DNA of 64,000 nucleotides, from positions 28,459,162 through 28,523,161 of the forward strand of contig NW_024037072.1 in assembly GCF_015706575.1 (NCBI RefSeq), written 5' to 3'. Every line of letters starts with the position of its first letter. Positions within the stretch are counted from its first letter, which is position 1. This document shows positions 1 through 12,900 of the stretch, piece after piece. The position numbers were made by a program, and so were the translations under genes. The notes beneath the pieces were generated by a model. The model saw only the letters and a list, made by a program, of their open reading frames with translations, was not told the origin of the DNA and did not search any database. The stretch comes from Patiria miniata (Eukaryota; Echinodermata; Asteroidea; Valvatida; Asterinidae).

Positions 1-758
1 CCCCGTCACGTGACAATCGAAAGATGGCTACCACATTTGGAGGACTGCGGGCACCTGCGAGAAGGTAGCACGCAGTCAGAGACGGTTAACACCTCTGAGG
101 GCCAAGTGGATCCCTCAACAATATCCCTAAAATTATTGTCAAGCTCTTTTAATGACAGTTTGTGGACTGATGCCCTCCGGAAGTTTTAGCAAATGAATAC
201 ATTTCAGACGTAGCGTTCACGCCAAATGTTAACCTTTTTTCCTTTTGTACAGGAAAACACATTCAATCATATCATTCATGTACGGAAGAGTGGTTAATGA
301 TCAAATTTCCAAATCGCTTCATTTGATTGAGCTGAGTCATTGCGTATATGCATCTAGCAATAATGTTTCTGTTAGTACTTTGAACATCGTGACGATCGGT
401 CATAACATTTTTGAGCAAAGAGGAGGAGCAAACATTTTGTTTAAGGGTCAAGCCAAACAAAATTGTCAGAAAACAAACGTGCAGATAATAAGTAAATAAT
501 ATCAAAAAAGACGATGTACACAAACATAACATAAATGCGATTAATTCACTGTAAAAAGAAAACACTTCGATCTGACTAGATAATAGTCAAAACCTGCACC
601 CAGCCGACAAAACTATTGTCCGCTGGGATGATGACTGCTTTGTAGTCAAGTGCTTTTAGACGGCAGAGGACCTGGATACTAGTTAACATTTTGGAGTTTT
701 CCGACGTACAATTAGTCTCTATGAGGCGTTGATACCCCCATCAAGCTACAATACTCAC
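1..758. other. PARP gene intron, no feature recognised
   Basis: This is the intron downstream of the last visible PARP exon on the minus strand. Short ORFs on both strands resemble nothing. No catalytic-domain motif is visible. A short string near 595-612 (CCTGCACCCAGCCGAC) resembles the stem of the hairpin at 35188-35247. Confidence 0.5.
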
Positions 759-3700
759 TTGACTGGTGGATATACTGCAGTATATGCTGTGTCTCTTCGT
801 CGTCTTTATCCATGAGTTTCACTTTGCAGTCTAAAGCGCGGTAAATGTAGTCCAGAGGATTTATCTCTGAAAAAGACAATTTCCATTGACTTGTAATCGC
901 TTTGATTCACAATACGTTTCACCAAATGCCGCCTAGTAATTATTTCTTACTAAATGGAGCACAGTCTAAACTTGCTCCTTTTGCATCTCTGGACAAAACA
1001 TTTCTGGACAAAAATATCAACGCAAAATAGTGTTATCAATCATGGTCCTGACCAACTTGGAATAACAAAATGTGCTAAGCAAACAACTACCTGAAATATA
1101 TCCACAAATATCATCGCATTACATTTTAATTGGTAATCTCTTTTTTGCCGGAGTATCTCCATACGTCGCACTACTTATTTTTGAAACTTCTCTTCATAAT
1201 CAAGAGTAGGGGTGAATAGGAAAGAACCGTGCATTCAGATATTACTGCGCTTGAACCAGTTTCAGACACTAACAGGAACAGTTAACATAAACAAACCATG
1301 TTTTCTGTATGTCGCCCCCAAGAGGATCCTGTTGACCATTTCTAGTTCCAACAGACTGTAGAGTTTATTTTTGTGCTCTTCGACCTCCGTAGCTCGCACA
1401 ATGGGCCTCATGACGTCATGTGCAAAGTTCTCGTGAGGAATAACACAGTAGTATTCGTTACTCAGTTCATACATCTGTAATAATATTGGGCAACGAAAAT
1501 AAAACGGATTGTTTAGAATTAATCAAATTTTAAAATATTAATTTTCGTGAAATTGAAACTGTTTACATCTTATATTGGTATTAAAAAAAAGTTAAGAATG
1601 ATACTATCAAACTCAAAAAGGACATATATTATTCGTCGGTCGAACGAAGATGCCAGCAATACAAAGATCAAGCTTGAATCCATAATGTAATTACTTTTAG
1701 TTTTCAACATTTCAACTTTGACCTTCAATTGCTGGCATTTTAGAGGGTGTGTCAAAAAAAGCGGAACCCAAACTCCCAAAAATTAGATTTCATATTTAAC
1801 AAAAATATGTAGCACCAAACATAAGAATGACTGGAAAGCCAATTTCATTAGCTACTTTCAGATGAAAAAAAAAAAAATTGCTCGTTCCGTTAAAAACATA
1901 TGACCATTTAAACACAATGACACTAAAACCTCTTTCGTCCAAAAATGCGATTTCAAGAATCGTCGTCACAATTGTCTTCAAACATCACCAGCAATAAAAC
2001 CTCAGTATAAAAATTTAACATATTCAACATCGACGTTTTGAAGGCCCGTCTTTTTTAAACAAAAAGTGCATTGTATAAATCATTTTAATTGCCTAACCAG
2101 GGTTGTTAATAAAGATATTGTGCACTACAGTTGTTGAAACAAGTATTCTGTGTCATTTTTGTTGATGTTCCAAGTAGTCAGAGTACAATGTATACACTAA
2201 ACTTATTATTATTGGACGGAACAGGTTTTAGGGTTATTGCGTTTAAATTGTGATATTCTTTGAACGGAATGAGCAAGTACAGTTATTCATTTAAAAGTAG
2301 CTTACGAAATTGGCTTTCCGGTCATCATTATGTCTGGTGGTACATATTTTTTTCAAAATATGAAATATAATAATTATGTTTAGGGGTTTGGGTTCCGCTG
2401 TTTTGACTCACCCTGTATATGGCTTTCCGGTTTGATGACTTATTGATGACTTATTCTTTACTTTTCAATACCAATAACACTACTGCAAATCCGTGATAAT
2501 CTACCGTTAATCAGTACAAACTACAAGGAAATTAAAAGTAACAACCTCTAGGCAAAGAAAAGGATGGAAATTATAACAAATGACGTTCTTTATTTCAAAC
2601 ATCCAAAATTACAATTGCTATGAAACCGACCTTTTCACAGGACGCCAGATATGTTGCCTCTTCTCCCTTAGACTCAGAACTCTTTTTAATCACTTCACTG
2701 CGCAGGGATAAACGAAATAGCAGAGTTAAATGTCTGAACATTTGCTATTATTTCAAAAACGTGATCTGTGAATTTTTATGTTTTTGGATATCAAATTAAA
2801 GCTAAAAGTTTTGTCTTTCAACTACATGTACCGGAAAAATCATGAAAACAGCACATTGAGTTACTGAGAAAATGTCAATAATGTAAAAGAAGTGATTTTT
2901 TTCATCCTTTCCAATGGTGCTTCAAACATTGTAACATTCATTTTTAATGTCTTCTTTATTTGTGCACCTTCCTCGACATTAACGAGTGGTTCATGTCTCA
3001 GTAATAATTGAAGTCAGAGCCGAAGATTCTGAGTAATTTACCCGAGTTTGTCCAAGATATCAATGGCCTTTTGCAGCACTTCTCTCGACATATGGCTGAA
3101 ATTCATGATGGAAGCGTCTACCCCTGTTTCCCCAAGAGCCATTTTCAGAGCCTGAGGCTTAGTCTAAGAAAAAGTGTTTCAAAACATGATCATTATATCA
3201 ATTATAAATGAACAACACGTATATGATGGTATATCATTATGGTTTGCGGAAACACCATGTGGGAATAATTTCTCAAACTAAGAGAATGGTTTTGAAAAGA
3301 ACAAGAGGTATAAAATCGACGTTCCGGTCAGTATGCTCAGAGAGTCTCCTGAAGACGGTCAGAGCATACTGACCGGAACGTCGAGTTTATACCTACGGTT
3401 CTCTTCAAAAGCAATCTCTTAGTTTGAAAAATAATTATTCCTACATGGTGTTTCCGCAAACCTTTCATTCATCAGTTATATCTACCATGCAAAGCCTCAT
3501 ATTGTACTCATCATTAGAATGTCACCACTGTGTCAACAATTTTAGTACTATTATTACGCTTTGACATTTTCAGTAATGAATACTGAATGCGACAATGATG
3601 TTTTACATAAATGTTAAATGATGTGAAACACTTGGCTTCTTATTAAACCATATTAGCCACAAGCTATCCTTTGTTTTAGCGGTAGTTGTTGATATGATTC

Positions 3701-3924
3701 GAGTTATCACCATCGTGATTGTGAAAGTCGTCCTTCCCATTTGACTACAGATTTCATCACCCAAAATACTCACCATCTCATGCATAACGTTCTGTACACT
3801 TTTGGGTAGTTCGGACGGTACCGATGACTCCAAATCAAACTGAAATTCCTTGATTGCTTCGTTCCTTTTCGCCCTCCATGGGTCGATTTCAACCAGCATG
3901 TACTTCTTGGGCTTCTTCTCAAAG
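759..3924 (-). CDS. PARP gene exons 38-42: PARP regulatory (helical) domain, catalytic part off-window
   Basis: Exons in transcript order: 3774-3924, 3042-3163, 2631-2697, 1297-1474, 759-866. Matches to the PARP regulatory domain are clear. SELPKSVQNVMHEM matches the helix after the WGR. MSREVLQKAIDILDKLGEV corresponds to the L-S-x-R-Q-I-x-x-A-x-x-I-L segment of PARP1. LSNEYYCVIPHENF corresponds to LSNRFYTLIPHDF. INPLDYIYRALDCKVKLMDK, then DEETQHILQYIHQS, matches the segment just before the catalytic fold. The 67-nt exon 2631-2697 was found by phase. A GTGAGT donor follows 759. Nothing resembling the ADP-ribosyl-transferase signature was found in bases 1-758, so at least one catalytic exon lies outside. 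(One exon number is used twice across entries if the leader exon is counted; coding exons total 41.). Confidence 0.85.
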
Positions 3925-6900
3925 CTGAGTGGTTTGAGGGGAAAAAAGAGGTTGGTTAAAACGTCATTTTTGATAAACTAAATCTGGATAACATCATGTG
4001 GATGCTGCTGCAAATACACAAGAAATACTGACAGAGAAATAAGAATTACTAACCCGTCCAGGTTTTTGCCCTAAATGTCATATTTCTAAATACGTTGCCA
4101 CGGGCCTAAATGATGAAATCTGTTTTTTATAACAATGCTGCTGGAATACTCACCTTTTGACATTTTCCCAGTCGTTTCCACTCTTTGCCTTGAAGATCTT
4201 CTTGAATTCAGAGATGGCATCTTCCTTCGGGAGGGGTGTCTTTTGGAATTGGCCATCATCGCCAATGCGGCCCCAACGTGTGAACAACACAATCATGTCC
4301 TTACCTAACTGATGGATCAACTAAGAATTGATCGAAGATAGAAATTGTAAAAGAAAGAAATGGTCAGAAATTAAATAAGGTACCACTTGAAAAACACCGA
4401 TATTGTATGCTTGAGCATGATGGAGAAAGCAAAACAAGCCAAATGAAAAGAAATACGGGATAAATCTGGAATTTTTTTCCTGAGGGAAACCAACGGTTTT
4501 AACAACGGAATCTGGCTCTTTACTGATAGAACCACTTTCTCTGCGCAATTTCTTCACAATGCTGTGGTCGAGAAGTTCACGATTTTTGTAGCTTGAATAG
4601 ACAATGTGACACAATTGTTTGAGAGTTCTAGGGCATTGTGTCCTATCCTTTAAGTCCAAAATATGAGGGAAAAATTATCCGGTTGTGTGACTTTTCGAGG
4701 ATAACTTTTTATTTAACATTTTAAAATAACGGCCAAACTCCAAAGTGTTGTGATTGGCACCTATTTTATATCAGCGTCCCTTTTTTGGTTCCACTATCAC
4801 CACCTTTGCCCCCCTTCCACTAGAACTACAACTATTTCAACTGCTACTTAATGTTTGCCCTTCTTCCGTTTTCTATAAACAATAAAGTGTGACCTCAACC
4901 TCAGCAGGCATAATTATCTTGCTTTTTTCCAGATAAAATATTTTTGTCTCATATTGCCAACTGGTACAACACGCTAGTTTTGAAGCGTATTTTTTTAAGC
5001 ACAGCAGTTTGACGTTGTGTGGGTCGAATTTGGTATTGAGTTGTATACTTTGTAGAAATGTGATCCATTTAAAATAAAGGAAATGATCCAGGAACTCATA
5101 TGGGTCCCCAGGGTTAATGAATAAACGATTTTGTTAGTATTCTGAACTATTCAGAACCAGACAAAAATTCTCACCTGCATCCTGTAGAAGTTGTTCAAGC
5201 CATATCTTCCATACTGCACTTCAACTATTGTCATGATAATGTCGTATCCAATGTTTTGCTCCTCGTCCATTAGCACGACCCTGTAATCCGAAAGATAACT
5301 GTAAGGCTCCAAATAATGTGCATGCTGAACCAGATCATGCACAGATAATGGTTCCATCGATCATGAATTTAACATACGTACCGGTTTCATGAGAAAAACT
5401 TTGCTCACAATGAACATAGACATAAAACAAAATACCCTGAAATGGTATCGAGTTCGGAAGCAAACAATCATACATGGTGGTTTTAAATTGCGTACGTCAG
5501 CTACGGAATCCACTCGCGAGACCCCAAGAACTTGTGCGTGCTTTCTCCGTTTTCTCAAAATGTAAAGTAGCAAATGAGCTAAAAGTCCAAAAGTTAGTTG
5601 TCAAGCACCTTACTTCAGATTTTAAGGAATTTTGTTGCTTGAAACGCAAAAAAAGCAAAAAACTAAAAAAAAGCAAATGATTCCTTTAAAATAGAAAACG
5701 TGTTCCACAGGGTGGTATAAGTTTTAAGAATGCTTTCACATTTTTTACTTGGAAAAATGACTTTGTTAGTTTTACACCAAAAGATTGTATAGCCTTTGTT
5801 TCCCATTTTTCCTCGATATCGAAAAATGCTTGCAAATTTTAATCACATGTTGAGCCAATTAGGCCATTTGTCTTCATTTTGGACCTTCAGTTTAAATTTA
5901 ATTTGTTCGTAACTTACCCTGCATCAGCCATATCCGAGTGTTTATCAACTGTGGGTTTAAGGTCCTCATCCTGTATTGTCTTGCTACGCTCTGCTTCCAG
6001 GATTTCAACCATAGCCTTGGCGTCATTGTCAACATTGGGTTTGGGTGAGGGGAAGTCTATACCATCCGACCACTCAGGGCTCGCAGGCTTAGGACGAACC
6101 TATTAAATATCAAGAACGATGTCACATTTTGTCAAGAACAGTTGAGAATCATGGCAAGAAATGTTTCTTATTACAAAAGACACATATCACTTTAAATTTA
6201 AATTGTTGTACGTCAAAGCATTCTTAGCGAGGTTGATTTTAAGATATAGATTTGACTAAACTGTCTTTATCCTTCCAAAGCAGATTTGGAATTATTGGAG
6301 ATTCTTCGTTCCTCGTTGACAACACTGAAAACCGGAATGTCTATCTGGAATCAACTGTCCTCGCTTTTAGTCACTAACCTTTTTGTGTGGCTTAACCCGA
6401 ATCAGTTTCTGTAGAGCAGCGGCCATCTTTTGTGAACCAGTCTCCATTGAGTAGTCCAGCGGTGTCTTGCCTTGATGATCTCGCTCAGACAACTTGGCAC
6501 CAACTCCTGCTAACAATTCTAACATCTCTACGTTCTCGTAGGTGCCATAATCACAGGTCTTCATCAGGTAGTGAACTGCAGTCCGGCCCTGCGAGTCAAC
6601 AGCGTTTAAGTTGATGCTGCTGGTCTTTTTACACTTCGGAACTGTAAAATATAAATGATAACATCAAACTTGTAGGTATCATCATGCACACCACGAACTG
6701 TCCGCTGGACTTAGTGTAAGTCGCAGGTAGCATCCTCACCCTAATTATGTGAAACTGTGTGCATGTACTTACATTTACACTGCTCTGGACTGCCTTCCAA
6801 TTCGTAGCCTTCATCAATAGTGAATGTAGCTTGGCGGGAGCACGAGCCAGACTCTGCCACGGTTGAAATAGAAATGCATAAGAATTACATGAATTGTCAC

Positions 6901-9900
6901 TCAGGGGTGGTTGTAAGTGCCTTGCATTATACAATGTGTAACATTGAGTAAGCAGTAGATAACATTTCAGCCTATCAATACAATTCTACGGCTGCCTACT
7001 TTTTTGCTTCCAAATGTTTGATATCCAAGGTGACACCTGTTGCACAGCGGCACTTGTCCTTTTTATTCCTGGGATCAGGGGTTCCGCATAATTCTTATTC
7101 ATCAGAACACTCACAACGGCAATTTCATTCTGAAGAAGAAAAAAAATGTGTACATCATCTAAATTTTGTAGTTAATAGACAAATCTAAATGTAATCAAAG
7201 CGACTGTGGATGCATCAAGAGACATCATTGGTAAATGATAATAAATACTGGATTTTTTTTAATAAGGGTATTTTCATCACTGGTTACCTGCAAGACAGCA
7301 TGCATGAGTGGTGTGACCCCATTCCTATCTGTCGCGTTGGGATTGGCACCATTCTTCAGCAGCAGTTGACAACCAGCGAAGTTATTCATGAGAACCATGA
7401 GGATCAGCGGTGTGACGTCAATCGTCTTCTCTTCTGGCAGATTGTGGTACCAATCCTGCAGGGATTCTAAGCGTAGTTGTTGCTTCATACTGAGGAGGCT
7501 CACATTGGGGAAGGCTGTGCACACGTCTAGGCTCCCATTATGTTTTCGAATCAGTCTGGAATGCGAATGGAAAAAAGTTGTTTAAAGAAGACATATTCTT
7601 CTATTTTTATGACATAAGTAATTATGTTTCCCCCTTTGTAACAAAGCTGTGTGCGTGCATCTTCTAAACATCAAAAGTGGTTTAAAAAAAAAACACCCTG
7701 TTTGGTTCGCGCACGTAGCCCATAGAAGGCCTACTACCAAGATTATATGAACTCTAAGAAAAATATTTTTTGTATATGATAAACTACCGGCATAACAACG
7801 AGTTCTACCTACTCAACAATTTCTTTGGTACTGTTGTACGATAAGCTCCAGAACAGCGAGGCCACTGGTACCCTGCCTCTGTTGTCAGCACACGTGATAC
7901 AACTCTTGAATCCGATTGGATCTTCCTCTACCGAAGAAATCAATACAAGCACTTCAGATAAACGTTTCAGTTCGAAGAAACGGATAAAGTCTTTTTACGG
8001 ATACCTGACAACAAAGTAAGTTGTTTTTTTTTAAAGTGGCTTTATAAGACCCATTGCAACTCAACATACCCAGTGTTGTGTACGACTAGGAAGACTAAAT
8101 ACCTGGGTGGTAATGGCGGTCGGTCGAATACATTCATCCATCGAATTTGCATTATCTTACCCAAAACGTGGAGGGGAATTGTAATCACTGTTTACCATCA
8201 GTAACTTACCCGCGAAGGCACTGCAAACCACCGCGTTCATGTTGACTGCAGCATAGTGTAATGGCGTGCATCCCTTGTAGTCTGTTACGAACAGTTTGAC
8301 GCCATTGTGGAGCAGCGTTATGGCAATCTAGACTCGACATAAGCAAGTGTAGACAGAATTCAAGACGTATGTACTCAAGATCTCTTCTGAAAATTTCAAA
8401 AGGTCAGGGGTATGTTTCAGACCTTTGTGCTGCGCATATGTTGTACTTTTGTGATAATCACGCTAGCTCACTTGCTTCTCTACTCATGATGGAAACCTAA
8501 CATTAACTGTGGAGAATTCGTGACACTAGCCATGAAAACAATGTGAAATTGACTCGAATCACATCGAGGTGTGGGAAAAAAATGCGTACGTTTTAGGTTC
8601 GAGATGGAAACGTTAAGTAGGTGAAAAGGACTCATTTCATGATTCTGGCAGCTCAAGACTAAGTTACATTGGAGTGTTCCTTAACGAGTACCGCAACGGG
8701 GAGATTTTTTACAACACCTGCCGCTGAAGGTGGCTTCCACCCTCTGCATGGATGGCCAGGAGATGCAGAAGGTTCTGACCCTTGTCGTTCGTTGTCAGCA
8801 AATTGCGTGGATTACGTAGTTTACGAATCATTTCATTAGCCAGTTGGAACTTCTGTTGTGCAAGAACAGCCTGTGCGAATACCAGAATAGCACATACGGA
8901 GACAACATTAGGCCTATATTTATTTACCTAACAAAACAAATACAATCGGAAATGTCATTTAAGATGGATGACAGATTTATTACAAACAGTAATGTCCTTG
9001 TCACTGTGGACAATATACATTGTAGATCTATTTCTAGATATGGATCACTTTAGGAGAGAAGTGAACTCTTCTTTGATCGTACTTTTCACATGCCTACTGA
9101 CAGACCTCCAGATTGTTTTACTTTAAGAGAGCATTTATTTTGAGCAACATTTACATAACTGCACAAAGTATCTTTTCATTAGAATTAAGCAACTGGTTTG
9201 ATACGTTTTTAATAAACTCCCACGGAAATCAAATGTTATCGTGAGATAAAAAAACACCAAACAGGAAGCATTACCCGGATGGCATCTGCGTAAGAGATAC
9301 CACAGTTGGCGATGCAATCCATCAGAACATACACAGCTCCCTGCCATTCCTCATACACCACCGCCTGGAAGAATGAGGTCTGTGCCTGCGGATCTGGGGC
9401 GTCAGGGGTTTCTAGAGCCTTCCATTTCCAGTATTGGGGTTCTTCTGATGATGGCGATGATGATGATGATTGGGTTGGCTCCACACTCTGATCGTTGGCA
9501 CTGCTTTCCAAACCAACCAGCTTCACTTCCCGATTGATGTTGGCGCCTCGTTGGATCAACCATATCACCATGCTGAAGGCAGGATGGACGGGAAAAGAAG
9601 GAGATGGAGCTCAAAGTCATTTGCAATGATATTCGTTTCTACTCAACAGAAGTAAGTATTTTTGCTGACGAAAGCTTGGTAAGGCATAAGAAAGCTTCTT
9701 TACCCTTTTCAATACCGTATGTCGTTTTGTTCATTGCTTGATAAAGGGAAATGTGTGTTACTGTAGTACATACGTTATGCAGGTATGGCATTTAAACACG
9801 TAAAGGGGCTGATAACGTTTGTAATTATAATCACAACTATTTTCCATTCAGCAGTTTAATGTACCTCCAGATATAGTATATATTTTAAATCAGATATATA

Positions 9901-12900
9901 ATTATTAGCACTGGCCTGGTTACCTTTCTTGTCTGTTAAGAATGGCCAAGGATAGCGGTGTGTGTCCATCTTGATCCTCAACATCAATATCATTAATCCT
10001 CTATACAAATTTAAAAGGAGACAAAATCCAGTCGCCGAATCGTTAGCAAAACTTCTCACAAAATAGAAACTTCCAATATATATTACTTGAATAACAACAC
10101 TGGTTATGATAGGCCACCGTACTGCTCGGTGATTGCATTTACACATAAACCAAAAGTCCTGAGTTGATTCCTTGTATAATATTCAGCATTTTTTTAATTA
10201 TAAATATATGGTGTGTTAACTCTTCGGCTTTTCGTTTCCGATGATATACCTCCAAATTATAGCCACCATGTAGGATTAAGCAGCAGAAAATATCTGCTGT
10301 AAATTGGATAGACATTAATGTGCATATTGAGTATTTTGCATTGTGTGTATTTGGTATTCAATAGCCCAACTCACCCCGGCGATGTGCATAGCCGAGATCA
10401 TGGCACCTCTATAGGCGGCATAATGCATCGGTGTGCGGCCATACTTGTCCTGGATATTAAGCTTTTTACCCTCCATAGCGGAAGCCAGCAATGACACAGT
10501 TTCAATGGGATCCAGATGGGACTCGTTGTTAAACTGACCACCACGGAGCGGGCTATTCTCACCAAATGAGCTGCAAGAAACACAGAATTAACAAGCGATA
10601 CCCCAATGTTGTATCTTTCTGGTTCCAATGGTTCTCAATGCTACTTTATGTGCAGTGGGCATGGTTTAAGGTGAAGTGACGTCGCACTAACGAACCGTTA
10701 CCGGCACGAATACACAGAGTCACACGCGCAGGGCAAAACCGCATGCGCAGTAGCTAGAGTATCACACCGACTACCCGCGATGCCCGCGCGACACTCTGCT
10801 GCGCTTGCGTACTGGTGTAAAAACAAAGAAAATGTACAGCAATGTTTTGCCCACAAAAAGTGCGCGTAACTCGACGTAACTCTTTGGTGAATAATTTAAC
10901 AAGTATCCTTATTACCTGTTTTGGCCTCGGAACTAGTTTTTAACGTCCAAAACCTCTGGGAGCTATATAGTTTCGACTGTTCACCCTCAAACCATGTAAT
11001 ATTTGTAAACAGACTCATCTATCAGACCTGAACACTTTCGAATGAAATTGCTTGATAAACCTACAATTTAATAATTAATGAAAAGGGAATTAATTGTAAA
11101 ATGATGAAACTTTTGGGGACAACAGAAACCCGTTTGGAACATTATGCATTCTGCGGGACGATCTTTAACGGAAATCCAAATCTTAAACCAAGGGTATCAA
11201 GGGTTTGCTTCAAATAACATACTTGTATTTGTAAATCGCGTAATGAACTGGCAACCTGCCGAAGTTATCCACAGCAAAGACATCCAACTTGTGGTCCAGA
11301 AGGAACTCCAGAAACTCCGTGGTCACGTGTGATTCAATCGCGTTGAACGCGTTGTGCAAGACCGTCCTGTTCTCATCGTCAACGGCGGACAGAGAAGCTC
11401 CGGCCGCAACTAGCTCTTTGGCTGTACGGAGCTTGGCATCAAGATTCTCTGTAAAGAGGAACACATGGATAAACCATAATTTGACGACGAAACTATAATA
11501 TGCTAGGTAAGGTATCCCAATCAACCAGGGATGGATTAAGGTTGAGGGAGGCCCAGGGCACGGTCTAAGGCTCAACGGGACGAACCTGTGTTCACAGGAA
11601 CAGAGTGGTCCAGGCCTTTTAAGCGATGTAGGCCAGGCTCGATGGAATGTTGTTGCTGTGGGGGGATCACCACACCTCCTCCACAGCGAGTCCGTTACCC
11701 TCCTAGCATGCACTGAATAATGCCGGCATACCCATTTAACACCTGGATTGAGAGGAGTAATTGAGGTAAAGCGCCTTACTCAAGGGCACTTGTGGGAGGC
11801 ATGTGGGAGTCCACATGTAGGACTTCCTCTGGATTTCCTCACGAAGTGTCGCTCGCACCTCTTTAATGATAAGCCTAAAATTCACCCAGTTTAATATTGG
11901 TATTATTATTTCTATACGACTTTTTATGTTTAGAGATTTGAGGTCCGAAATTCGTAGAGGTAGTCTCCGGAAATTGGGGTTGCCTATCGTGGCGTACTTT
12001 AAGCCAAGAGCATCCCAATCATTAATTTCTTTAAGGTAAAGTTTCTCTACTGAAATATAAGAAATATCAATAAGAAATATTTATTTTTTTGAAACATTTA
12101 AAAGTGAAACATGACCCATGCAAATTCTTTATCATAGTGGTATTGCGCTGTTTATTGTTGATTGCCGTTATGGTTGTCTGATAAGATATAGCAACGTCTA
12201 GACAAATCAAACGCATGACCGCTTATTCCTCAAAAATGCAGTCTCTCTATTTTGTCTATGCATGGATGGTGCTACACTTTTGAATTCCAAAGTCTGACTC
12301 CTGAATGCTTGGTTAATGATCTTAACTTTTTGTTTCTCTTTCTCCCATGCTTGCTTTTTGTTGGAGCGTAGTTTGGAATAAATCGACAAGAAAACTGTAT
12401 ATTAAAAACGACAAGATCTTCTTTATCAATTAATTTAAATACGTACTTGTGTGTCTGTGTGCCAAAACAAAATGTAGTTTAAATTAGATGTGTTGAAAGT
12501 CAGAAACCAATAAGAAGCCTTACTTCTAATTAATCCTGGTTTTGCACTTAGCCTTGTAATTGTTATGCCGTAAATTTTGACACACTTCTGCGCACCTTAA
12601 TTTATATAAGTTAAAGGGATTACTTAAATGTTTTGGGGGCTTTTTGATTTTGTGACTATATTTCCGACTATTTATCCTTTTCCTGAATTATTTATTCCGC
12701 TCTTTTGCTCTACTGTAATAAGGTACCAGATGCACAGTAAAAGAATTATTCCCATTTTCTTGTCTTTGGCACACATTCAACTGCAATTGTGATTCTTTTA
12801 AGTCATTGCTGGATAAAGTTGTCGGGTGAATTCAAAAAAATTATCCCATTGGTCACTCATGTCAACATAATAGACAACGCATTCAAACTATTAGCCCCAC

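Noticed and set aside
1..758. PARP catalytic exon
   Set aside because: No frame on the minus strand gives the expected H-G-S, Y-F-A or catalytic Glu segments; the domain must lie outside the window.
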